Below, in pieces: positions 1 to 5,451 of a DNA stretch of 11,132 bases. Numbering within the stretch: position 1 is the stretch's first letter; each line of letters begins with the position of its first letter. The notes below the pieces were generated by a model. That model was not told where the DNA came from. It saw only the letters and a program-made list of their open reading frames with translations, and made no database searches. The stretch comes from Actinomycetota bacterium (lineage in GTDB: Bacteria; Actinomycetota; Actinomycetes; Actinomycetales; Microbacteriaceae): the NCBI GenBank assembly GCA_009704225.1, contig WLEN01000011.1, forward strand, positions 1-11,132. Reading direction: 5' to 3'. The translations under genes and the position numbers were made by a program.

Positions 1-199
1 CGACGAAGAACGACAGTCCGATGAGGAACCACGGGGTCCCCATGGCGCGGGCGACCGACTCGGTAAATCGACCGAATCTATCGCTCGATCGACGAGTCAA
101 TGCGGGGCGAAGACCCTTTGGTTCGTTGAGTTGTTCGTCGACCGTGACGGAACGTCGACGGATGCGAGGGGTGGTCGCCTTGGGGGTCTGCTTGTCCAT
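1..199 (-). CDS. DUF1003 family membrane protein, N-terminal part (3' end outside window)
   Basis: About 66 residues are visible, starting MDKQTPKATTPRIRRRS and reading into FGRFTESVARAMGTPWFLIG, where the first membrane segment begins. The block 'FGRF-ES-ARxMGTPxFLxG' is characteristic of actinobacterial DUF1003 proteins, small integral membrane proteins of unknown function. The ATG at 199-197 lies three bases after the stop of the upstream MgtE_N/CBS gene. A GGAG sequence (complement of 208-211) stands about eight bases before it, so translation is probably coupled to that gene. The adjacency of DUF1003 and the MgtE_N/CBS protein is, from memory, widely conserved in Actinobacteria (Rv1231c-Rv1232c type) and hints at a shared membrane or ion-related role, but no function is established. 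The rest of the protein lies beyond the left edge. Confidence 0.85.
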   Translation of the reverse strand, partial: MDKQTPKATTPRIRRRSVTVDEQLNEPKGLRPALTRRSSDRFGRFTESVARAMGTPWFLIGLSFFV

Positions 200-202
200 G
201 GA

Positions 203-1459
203 TCACGCTCCGTTCGTCCGTTCGTTCTCGTAATAGGGGTTACGCCAATCCTCGGGCAACATGTGGTCTAAAACGTCATCGACCGTGACCACACCGACCA
301 GTCGTTGTTGGTCGTCAACCACCGGGAGGGACACCAGATTGTAGCTGGCGAAGGTCCGAGCGATTTCACCCAACGGCGCAACGTCGAGGAGCGGTTCCGC
401 ACCCGAATCCATAATAGTTCCGAGCTGGGTCTGCGGAGGATGCCTTAACATCCTCTGGAAGTGAACGATACCGAGAAACCGGCCGGTCGGTGACTCAAAA
501 GGAGGAAGAGTCACGCAAATCGACGCAGCCATGGCGGGTGTGATCTCATTTCGACGAATCATCGCGAGTCCCTCCGCAACCGTCGTTTCGGCAGACGCGA
601 TGAGAGGTTCCGTTGACATAAGACCGCCGGCGGTGTCGGGCGCGTATGACAAGAGGAATCGAACGTCGTCCGCCTCATCGGGATCCATGAGGTCAAGAAT
701 CTGCTCGGAGCGATCCGACGGGAACTGGGCGAGAAGGTCTGCCGCGTCATCCGGTTCCATGTTGTCCAGGACGTCGGCAACTCGCTCATCATCCATTCCC
801 GCGAGGATTTCGATCTGCTCGGTCTCGGGCATTTCTTCGAGGGCATCGGCGAGTCGCTCGTCCGAGAGTTCCTCCGCGACTTCGATACGCCGTTCATCGG
901 GAAGATCCAAAATCGACGCGGCAAGGTCTACGGGGTGAAGTTCCGAATAGGCGGCGATGAGGTGCTCTGCACTTTGCGATTCGCCGGTGGCTCCTGATGG
1001 CGTGACGTCCTCCCAGCGAGCGAACACCGTTTGTCCTTTACCAAACAATGACGAGGCTTTCGCGCGGCGCAAATACAATTGCGAAACGTCCCACTGGCCG
1101 TTGGCGTCACTCTCAATGGCGACGTCTTCGATGACGCTTGACCCGGAACCATCACGGAACTCCATCGATCGTCCGATGAGCTCCGAAAAAACGCGCACCT
1201 CGCCGCCTCGTTGCTCGAATCTGCGCATGTTGATAATGCCCGTTGTCAAAATCTGGCTGGGGCGGATACTGACCACCCGATTGATCGACAAAAACACGCG
1301 CCGACGACCCGGAATTTCCACGGTGAGCCCAACGACAACAGGAGCGCCCTTAGTTCGGTAGGACACCACAACATCGCGCACGCGACCGACCCGATCGCCG
1401 AGTGGGTCAAAGACCGCACATCCCGCGAGTCGGGCGACATAGACGCGTGTCGAACTCAC
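203..1459 (-). CDS. PRC-barrel-like / MgtE_N / twin CBS protein without a transport domain
   Basis: This is a 418-residue soluble protein of the actinobacterial Rv1232c type. Residues 5-150 form a PRC-barrel-like region (RVYVARLAGCAVFDPLGDRVGRVRDV; later INMRRFEQRGGEVRV). Residues about 175-278 are an MgtE N-terminal superhelical domain with repeated helices such as LSDERLADALEEMP and MEPDDAADLLAQFP. Two CBS domains follow (about 283-340 and 346-402, the latter with YNLVSLPVVDD and LVGVVTVDDVLDHMLPEDW). MgtE magnesium channels use these domains as an Mg2+ sensor ahead of a five-helix pore; no membrane segment exists here, so it may be a stand-alone regulator, which is inference. I chose GTG at 1459 because homologues begin near SSTRVYVARLAG. 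A TACGCT -10-like hexamer sits six bases before it, suggesting a leaderless mRNA. An in-frame extension to 1615 would overlap the divergent gene and lacks family-like sequence. Confidence 0.85.
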   Translation of the reverse strand: MSSTRVYVARLAGCAVFDPLGDRVGRVRDVVVSYRTKGAPVVVGLTVEIPGRRRVFLSINRVVSIRPSQILTTGIINMRRFEQRGGEVRVFSELIGRSMEFRDGSGSSVIEDVAIESDANGQWDVSQLYLRRAKASSLFGKGQTVFARWEDVTPSGATGESQSAEHLIAAYSELHPVDLAASILDLPDERRIEVAEELSDERLADALEEMPETEQIEILAGMDDERVADVLDNMEPDDAADLLAQFPSDRSEQILDLMDPDEADDVRFLLSYAPDTAGGLMSTEPLIASAETTVAEGLAMIRRNEITPAMAASICVTLPPFESPTGRFLGIVHFQRMLRHPPQTQLGTIMDSGAEPLLDVAPLGEIARTFASYNLVSLPVVDDQQRLVGVVTVDDVLDHMLPEDWRNPYYENERTNGA

Positions 1460-1465
1460 GTCTCC

Positions 1466-1471
1466 AGCGTA
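1466..1471 (-). promoter_or_regulatory. Putative -10 element for a leaderless MgtE_N/CBS transcript
   Basis: TACGCT on the minus strand fits the actinobacterial TAnnnT -10 pattern and ends exactly six bases before the GTG at 1459. That would put the transcription start at or next to the start codon. A GGAG lies between them but only two bases from the GTG, too close for a normal ribosome site. The sequence pattern is seen; promoter activity is inferred. Confidence 0.4.
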
Positions 1472-1483
1472 CTCGCGGGGTGA

Positions 1484-1489
1484 GAGAAT
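1484..1489 (+). promoter_or_regulatory. Putative -10 element for the general-stress-17M-like gene
   Basis: GAGAAT (four of six matches to TATAAT) ends six bases before the GTG at 1496. With the opposing TACGCT at 1466-1471 it would give two divergent promoters packed into a 36-base gap. No good Shine-Dalgarno sequence is present at a usual distance, which again suggests a leaderless start. The match is weaker than at tatB. Confidence 0.3.
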
Positions 1490-1495
1490 GGGGAC

Positions 1496-1990
1496 GTGTC
1501 TAATCCGTCTGTGTTCTCTCGTCGTGGTCCCTCTCCCGAGATTCCGCGTGGTGACGTTTTGTCGACTGTAGATACCTACGTTGAGGCGCAATCGATCGTG
1601 AACCGACTTGCCCACGCCGGATATAACGTCTCGAACATCGCCATTGTCGGCCGCGACCTGGTTACCGTCGAACGGGTGACGGGTCGATTGACCTACGCCC
1701 GCGTCGCCTTGCGTGGCGCATTGAACGGTGCCTGGTTCGGTTTGTTTTTTAGTCTGGTTCTCAGCCTTCTAAGTGAACCGTCGACAACATTCGTGATGCC
1801 CGCCGTCATCGCTATCGGGGCGGGAATGGGAGTGCTGATTACCCTGGCGATGTACGCAATCCGCCGACGTCGGCACGACTTTTCATCCGTCCAGCAGGTT
1901 CTTGCCTCGCGTTACGAAGTGACCGTACCATCGGGAACTGCCGGGGCCGCTCAACGCGCGCTTGCCGAAGCGCCGCGCGACAAACCTTAG
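1496..1990 (+). CDS. General stress protein 17M-like two-TM membrane protein
   Basis: This 164-residue protein resembles the actinobacterial family annotated as 'general stress protein 17M-like' (Rv1234 type). The N-terminal cytosolic part (about 18-70) has the typical pattern of this fold: DVLSTVDTYVEAQSIVNRLAHAGYNVSNIAIVGRDL followed by VERVTGRLTYARVA. Two hydrophobic segments (about 72-94 and 98-122) make a membrane hairpin, followed by basic RRRRH and a short cytosolic tail. Molecular function is unknown; the name comes from a Bacillus stress protein and should not be read as a proven stress role. GTG at 1496 is chosen because the RRG...PRGDV beginning is family-like. The gene diverges from the MgtE_N/CBS gene over 36 bases and converges with tatB, the two reading frames overlapping by four bases at 1987-1990. 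Confidence 0.8.
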   Translation: MSNPSVFSRRGPSPEIPRGDVLSTVDTYVEAQSIVNRLAHAGYNVSNIAIVGRDLVTVERVTGRLTYARVALRGALNGAWFGLFFSLVLSLLSEPSTTFVMPAVIAIGAGMGVLITLAMYAIRRRRHDFSSVQQVLASRYEVTVPSGTAGAAQRALAEAPRDKP

Positions 1991-2328
1991 GTCGATTCGC
2001 CGTCGTAGGGAGTTGCCGACGTAGTGGGCTCGGTTTGCGCCTTCGGCGTGCGTGGTGGCCTGACTCGAACGGGCTCTTCCTTAAGCGCATCGCGAATGAT
2101 TCGTCGCGGGTCATACTGGCGCGGATCAAGTTTCTTCAGCTCGGCTAGATCGACATCATCGCCGAATTCGTCCTTGAATCGTGATTCCGCACCCCGCGCC
2201 ATGTCACGAAGGCGAGTGACAAGACGTGCGAGTTGCGCGGCAAATCCCGGAAGGCGATCCGGGCCAACAACGAGAAGAGCAACAAGTCCGATGAGGAATA
2301 GTTTCTCGATAGTGAGACCGAACGACAT
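1987..2328 (-). CDS. tatB: Sec-independent protein translocase subunit TatB
   Basis: This is a 113-residue TatA/B-family protein of the twin-arginine translocase, which exports folded proteins across the cytoplasmic membrane. Residues 1-20 form a short N-terminal membrane helix (MSFGLTIEKLFLIGLVALLV). The hallmark hinge VGPDRLPGFA follows at 21-30, then an amphipathic helix (about 28-50) and a charged, proline-containing cytoplasmic tail. The glutamate at position 8 and the GP-D-RLP hinge favour TatB over TatA, as does the isolated position close to the O-methyltransferase gene, which is the usual actinobacterial tatB location. I chose ATG at 2328 because it starts directly at the membrane helix; the frame is open to 2406, but the extra residues are not TatB-like and would cover the divergent promoter region. 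No Shine-Dalgarno is seen, and TATTCT six bases upstream suggests leaderless mRNA. Confidence 0.9.
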   Translation of the reverse strand: MSFGLTIEKLFLIGLVALLVVGPDRLPGFAAQLARLVTRLRDMARGAESRFKDEFGDDVDLAELKKLDPRQYDPRRIIRDALKEEPVRVRPPRTPKAQTEPTTSATPYDGEST

Positions 2329-2334
2329 GTTTCT

Positions 2335-2340
2335 AGAATA
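2335..2340 (-). promoter_or_regulatory. Putative -10 element, leaderless tatB promoter
   Basis: TATTCT on the minus strand fits TAnnnT and is separated from the tatB ATG by six bases (AGAAAC), the distance expected between a -10 box and the transcription start. The -35 position, about 17 bases further, holds TAAACT, only a weak match to TTGACA. This is the clearest leaderless arrangement in the window. Confidence 0.5.
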
Positions 2341-2354
2341 ACGTCGAAAGACCA

Positions 2355-2379
2355 TAGAGTTTAGGCAGCGGATAGGAGG
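2355..2379 (+). promoter_or_regulatory. -10 element and Shine-Dalgarno of the O-methyltransferase gene
   Basis: TAGAGT at 2355-2360 fits TAnnnT, and a strong Shine-Dalgarno AGGAGG lies at 2374-2379, four bases plus the start codon away from the coding region. The -10 box lies where the -35 of the divergent tatB promoter would be, so the two promoters appear to overlap back to back. The Shine-Dalgarno is certain by sequence; the promoter is inferred. Confidence 0.5.
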
Positions 2380-2383
2380 GCAC

Positions 2384-3010
2384 ATGCTCGATGCAACACT
2401 GGTCACTGCGTGGACTGAAAACTATGTCACTGAGCCCGCTACCATTCGTAAAGCACGTCAAGCATCACGTGAACACGGTGTCGAACCAATCACACCGGCA
2501 ATGGGCTCTTTTCTCGCCTCCCTCGTGTCTTACTCAAACGCCCAATCAATTGTCGAAATTGGAACAGGACTCGGTGTCGCCAGCCAGTGGTTGCTGCTTT
2601 CGAGTCTTGAAACACACCTAACGACAATCGAAAAAGACGTTGATCACCAGCAATCCGCAAAAGACCTTTTCGCGAGCGCCGGAATCGCACCAAGTCGAGT
2701 TCGACTAATCAGCGGCGACGCTGCCGACATTCTTCCTCGAATGAATGAAGGCACTTACGACCTCATTGTTGTCAACGCCACGGGTAAGGGAACGCTCGAC
2801 TTGACCCGCCACGCGCTACACCTTGCGCGGGTCGGCGGTATCGTAGCCGTCACCCACGCTCTCGGTGGCGGACTTGTTGCCCAGCCGACAAAGCGTGATG
2901 GCGCAACGACGGAACTTCGCACATTACTCGGTGATTACGCGGTCGACGAAAACGTCCGAGCGACGATGGTGCCCGTAGGCGACGGAATTCTGACTCTCAT
3001 CAAACAATAG
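2384..3010 (+). CDS. Class I SAM-dependent O-methyltransferase, Rv1220c-like
   Basis: This 208-residue protein has the Rossmann-like methyltransferase fold. SAM-binding motif I is SIVEIGTGLGVASQWLL at about 55-71, preceded by the family's helical cap (ITPAMGSFLASL). Motif II carries TTIEKD at about 80-85, and RLISGDAADILPRM follows at 107-120. The C-terminal ending PVGDGILTLIKQ is typical of the Actinobacteria-wide Rv1220c group. Most relatives have a VDAD motif after the fourth strand; here it reads VVNATGKG (about 129-136), and the later Asp-Asn metal pair is also absent (VTHALGG). Cation-dependent chemistry of the catechol or caffeoyl-CoA type is therefore doubtful, and the substrate is unknown. 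The ATG is fixed by a strong AGGAGG. The gene is followed after 12 bases by a putative glycosyltransferase on the same strand, probably co-transcribed. Confidence 0.85.
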   Translation: MLDATLVTAWTENYVTEPATIRKARQASREHGVEPITPAMGSFLASLVSYSNAQSIVEIGTGLGVASQWLLLSSLETHLTTIEKDVDHQQSAKDLFASAGIAPSRVRLISGDAADILPRMNEGTYDLIVVNATGKGTLDLTRHALHLARVGGIVAVTHALGGGLVAQPTKRDGATTELRTLLGDYAVDENVRATMVPVGDGILTLIKQ

Positions 3011-3022
3011 AAAGCAGTACAA

Positions 3023-4021
3023 ATGAAGAACCCTGGGACGTTCCCGCACCCGATCGGATTAATGTTGTTTAACCGATTTGAGTATTCACAACAAGTTTTG
3101 ATGTCACTCAGCGCGCAGACTTTGCCGGTCGACCAAACCAAGTTGTATATCTCGATTGATGGCTATTCGGGCTCTAAGGCCGAGGTTCAGGGCAAACCCG
3201 ATAACACCCGCGCCATCGAGGAATTAGCGCGTGCAACGTTTCCGAACGCCACGATTCGACGCGTGGACGTTAACACTTTTCCCGAAAGCCTGCGTTATCT
3301 CGAAGACAGTCTGCTGGCATCACATCCCAACGCAACCTGGTTTGGATGTTTCGAGGAAGATTATGTTCTTGGCCCCGACTATTTGGCCATCACCGCTCAA
3401 TTGTGTTCCGCCGCAGAACCCATCGACGACATTGCGATTGTTGCGGCTACGGGGGAAACACTCGATCCCGACAAACGCGACCTCGAGGGGATTTTCCCCA
3501 TCGGACATTTGTGGGCCTATTTCGTGCGCGTAGCGCATGTTCGCGAACGTCGCGAAGATTTGGAAATTTTCCAACAGCAAATGAACGGTAGGCCCTACTG
3601 GGATCGTGATAAGAGCGCCCTTGCCCTTGTCATGGCGTCGCGAGGAGTATTTCCCGTCGGTGTCGGCAACGACCACCACCGGCTCAATCTCGCGTTTAAG
3701 TTCAATCGAATCGGCGTCACAACGGGACTTTCTTACGGAGAATACATCGGCGCCGAAGGCGAACATATGACCGAAAAATCTTTTGCCCGCTTTAACTTCA
3801 GTCCACCCACATCAATACCGTTTAACATCAGCACCGTGGACTTCTCCGCTATGGTTTCCGATCTTAGAGATCAGTTTCGCGCAGATTTCGCCAAGCGCCT
3901 CGCCGAACGTTATGTCATTCCGAAGATTCGCGCATTTTCAGCGCAAAGAGGCTTCCAGAAACTGTCACGTTGGCGCAGATCGGCTGAGCTATTCGGCCAG
4001 GCGATTCGCGCGCTGTTTTAG
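3023..4021 (+). CDS. Putative GT-A-type glycosyltransferase, specificity unknown
   Basis: This 332-residue protein has no membrane segment or signal peptide. The N-terminus reads PIGLMLFNRFEYSQQVLMSL, then LYISIDGY at about 41-48, which resembles the first nucleotide-sugar-binding strands of GT-A enzymes (hydrophobic strand, then NR-EY, then a strand ending in DG). FGCFEEDYVLGPDYL at about 107-121 matches the position and form of the metal- and UDP-binding DxD-type motif (EED). HLWAYFVR (162-169) and PYWDRDKSALALVMASRG (191-208) could form the acceptor side, as in GNT-I-like enzymes. Assignment rests on these motifs alone, so the donor and acceptor are unknown. The only ribosome-site candidate is a weak AGAAAG about eight bases before the ATG. 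It sits 12 bases after the methyltransferase, and a modification pathway shared with it is possible but unproven. Alternatively it is an uncharacterised protein merely sharing this fold. Confidence 0.6.
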   Translation: MKNPGTFPHPIGLMLFNRFEYSQQVLMSLSAQTLPVDQTKLYISIDGYSGSKAEVQGKPDNTRAIEELARATFPNATIRRVDVNTFPESLRYLEDSLLASHPNATWFGCFEEDYVLGPDYLAITAQLCSAAEPIDDIAIVAATGETLDPDKRDLEGIFPIGHLWAYFVRVAHVRERREDLEIFQQQMNGRPYWDRDKSALALVMASRGVFPVGVGNDHHRLNLAFKFNRIGVTTGLSYGEYIGAEGEHMTEKSFARFNFSPPTSIPFNISTVDFSAMVSDLRDQFRADFAKRLAERYVIPKIRAFSAQRGFQKLSRWRRSAELFGQAIRALF

Positions 4022-4065
4022 ACCGTAGCGCTGGTTAGGAGTTGGTCATCACCGCCCGACCAAAA

Positions 4066-4236
4066 TTATTTGGTTACACCGTTGAGGGCGTCGCGCAACG
4101 CGACTGCTTCCTCATCCTTTAGCGAGAAGACAAGGCGCCCTCCGCCTTCAGCGGGGACCTTGACAATGATGAGGTCGCGCTTCTCTCGAATCGCTTCCAT
4201 GGGGCCATCCCCCGTGCGTGGCTTCATGGCGGCCAT
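4066..4236 (-). CDS. DUF3117 microprotein (56 residues)
   Basis: Translating the minus strand from the ATG at 4236 gives MAAMKPRTGDGPMEAIREKR, continuing to VPAEGGGRLVFSLKDEEAVALRDALNGVTK before TAA at 4068-4066. The opening MAAMKPRTGDGPME and the central PxEGGGRLV match the DUF3117 family, small soluble proteins conserved across Actinobacteria (Rv1211 type) with no established function. Length is normal for the family. AAGGAG (complement of 4244-4249) with a seven-base spacer supports the start, and a second in-frame ATG three codons later is less well placed. It lies 61 bases downstream of the mannosyltransferase stop and has its own TAAAAT -10-like box, so it may be transcribed separately. 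It converges with the glycosyltransferase gene, leaving 44 bases between the two stops. Confidence 0.9.
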   Translation of the reverse strand: MAAMKPRTGDGPMEAIREKRDLIIVKVPAEGGGRLVFSLKDEEAVALRDALNGVTK

Positions 4237-4268
4237 GGTGGTGCTCCTTCAGATAAGACGTTTACTCC

Positions 4269-4274
4269 ATTTTA
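4269..4274 (-). promoter_or_regulatory. Putative -10 element of the DUF3117 gene
   Basis: TAAAAT on the minus strand is five of six to TATAAT, 32 bases before the ATG. A TTGACG sequence (complement of 4288-4293) lies upstream, but with only a 13-base spacer instead of about 17, so the -35 assignment is uncertain. Confidence 0.45.
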
Positions 4275-4297
4275 GTGCCCATTTCCGCGTCAAAAAA

Positions 4298-5449
4298 TCA
4301 CGGGGGTGTCCAATCGGAGCCTTCGACGGACCAGAACCATTTCACCCAGAAAAATTGACCGACAATTCCGACAGTCACCGCGATAAGCGAGAGGGTGCGA
4401 TTTCGCGCAATAACTCCGGCAAGCGGGAAGATTGGGATGAACAAGCGGAAAATGCTGGATTGAGGGAACAAGACCATAACGAGGTAGACGACATAGGACG
4501 TGGTCCACGCGAGAGCCACCACCCCAAGTCGACGCGTTGCTGGCAGTGTGGCGACAATCAGCGCACCCAAACCAAGTGCGCCGATGACCCACGGCGCTCC
4601 ATCGTGGAACCACCACACGGCGGAATCCCACCAGCCCGTTCCCCAGCCGCGCTCGTTGTTGCCGATGTAAGGCCGACGCCACGCCAATTCTGTGTCAAGG
4701 TACGCGGTCTGCCGACCGGTCACCAACCAGGCGATGGCGGGCCATGCGATTGCCGACAGACCAGCGAGTCCGACGAGACCGACGAGCGCACCGCGATTTA
4801 GTTGCTCACGCCATGCCAGCACCGCGACAATGACCACCGTCAGCGCGAGCGGGACTCCAACGGGTCTCGTGAGCGCCGCGAGCGGGATGAACAACGCGGC
4901 CAACAACCAGCGACGTTCGGCCAGTCCGACCATGACAACGGCAAGAAACAACATGCCGAGCGATTCCGCGTATCCAACCTGGTAAATCGGGGCGACGGGT
5001 GCAAAGGCAATCACCGCGAGCGCAGCCAGCGACGCCGAATCACCGATGATGCGACGGAAGAACCGGTCGGCAACAACAATAAACAAGGCGAACGAAAGTG
5101 TCGATAAGACGACGGAAACTATTGCGAATGGCGTACCAGTCATGGCCATCAACATTCTTACGAGGAGGGGGTAAACGGGCATGAACGCCCACGCATTCTC
5201 GCCTACCCGACCGCCATCGCCGATGGGCAACTCTGCTGGATACCCCGTTTCGGCAATGATCCGATACCAGTGGGAATCCCAGATTCTCGAGAACTCGAAC
5301 AGGTCGGGCTTCTCAGCGGTCCACGGATTTTCCGCTTGGCCGTTCGCGAACCACAACATCATTCCGGTCGAAACTAGTCTCGACGCAATGATGATGCCTA
5401 CCAGAGCAAGCCATCGCGACGCTCTCACGAGGGCGATGGGTCTCGCCAC
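4298..5449 (-). CDS. PIG-V-like mannosyltransferase, GT-C-type multi-spanning membrane protein
   Basis: This 383-residue hydrophobic protein has roughly nine to ten predicted membrane segments. After the first helix (about 13-34) comes an extracytoplasmic loop with FSRIWDSHWYRIIAETGYP (53-71), then AFMPVYPLLVRML (88-100). This W-D-x-H/W-Y-x-x-I-A-x-x-GYP followed by F-x-P-x-YPLLVR pattern is typical of PIG-V (GPI mannosyltransferase 2) relatives. Asp58 is the likely catalytic acidic residue by analogy with GT-C enzymes. LTRPVGVPLAL (193-203) matches the usual 'TR-x-G' segment. In bacteria such proteins are thought to use polyprenyl-phosphate mannose on the outer membrane face, but the acceptor here is unknown. 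The GTG start is two bases after the gltA stop with no clear Shine-Dalgarno, suggesting translational coupling. The stop at 4298-4300 lies upstream of the DUF3117 promoter region. Confidence 0.75.
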   Translation of the reverse strand: MARPIALVRASRWLALVGIIIASRLVSTGMMLWFANGQAENPWTAEKPDLFEFSRIWDSHWYRIIAETGYPAELPIGDGGRVGENAWAFMPVYPLLVRMLMAMTGTPFAIVSVVLSTLSFALFIVVADRFFRRIIGDSASLAALAVIAFAPVAPIYQVGYAESLGMLFLAVVMVGLAERRWLLAALFIPLAALTRPVGVPLALTVVIVAVLAWREQLNRGALVGLVGLAGLSAIAWPAIAWLVTGRQTAYLDTELAWRRPYIGNNERGWGTGWWDSAVWWFHDGAPWVIGALGLGALIVATLPATRRLGVVALAWTTSYVVYLVMVLFPQSSIFRLFIPIFPLAGVIARNRTLSLIAVTVGIVGQFFWVKWFWSVEGSDWTPP

Positions 5450-5451
5450 TT

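Noticed and set aside
1460..1615. Extension of the MgtE_N/CBS protein to an ATG at 1615
   Set aside because: The added 52 residues are not family-like and overlap the start of the divergent gene, while the GTG at 1459 has a matching promoter.
4042..4063. Inverted repeat TTGGTC / GACCAA between two convergent stops, a possible terminator
   Set aside because: Stem of six pairs with a ten-base loop and no T-run on either strand, so too weak to call.
4070..4801. Plus-strand open frame of 243 codons opposite DUF3117 and the mannosyltransferase
   Set aside because: Low-complexity, highly charged translation lying antisense to two supported genes and no ribosome site at a conserved start.
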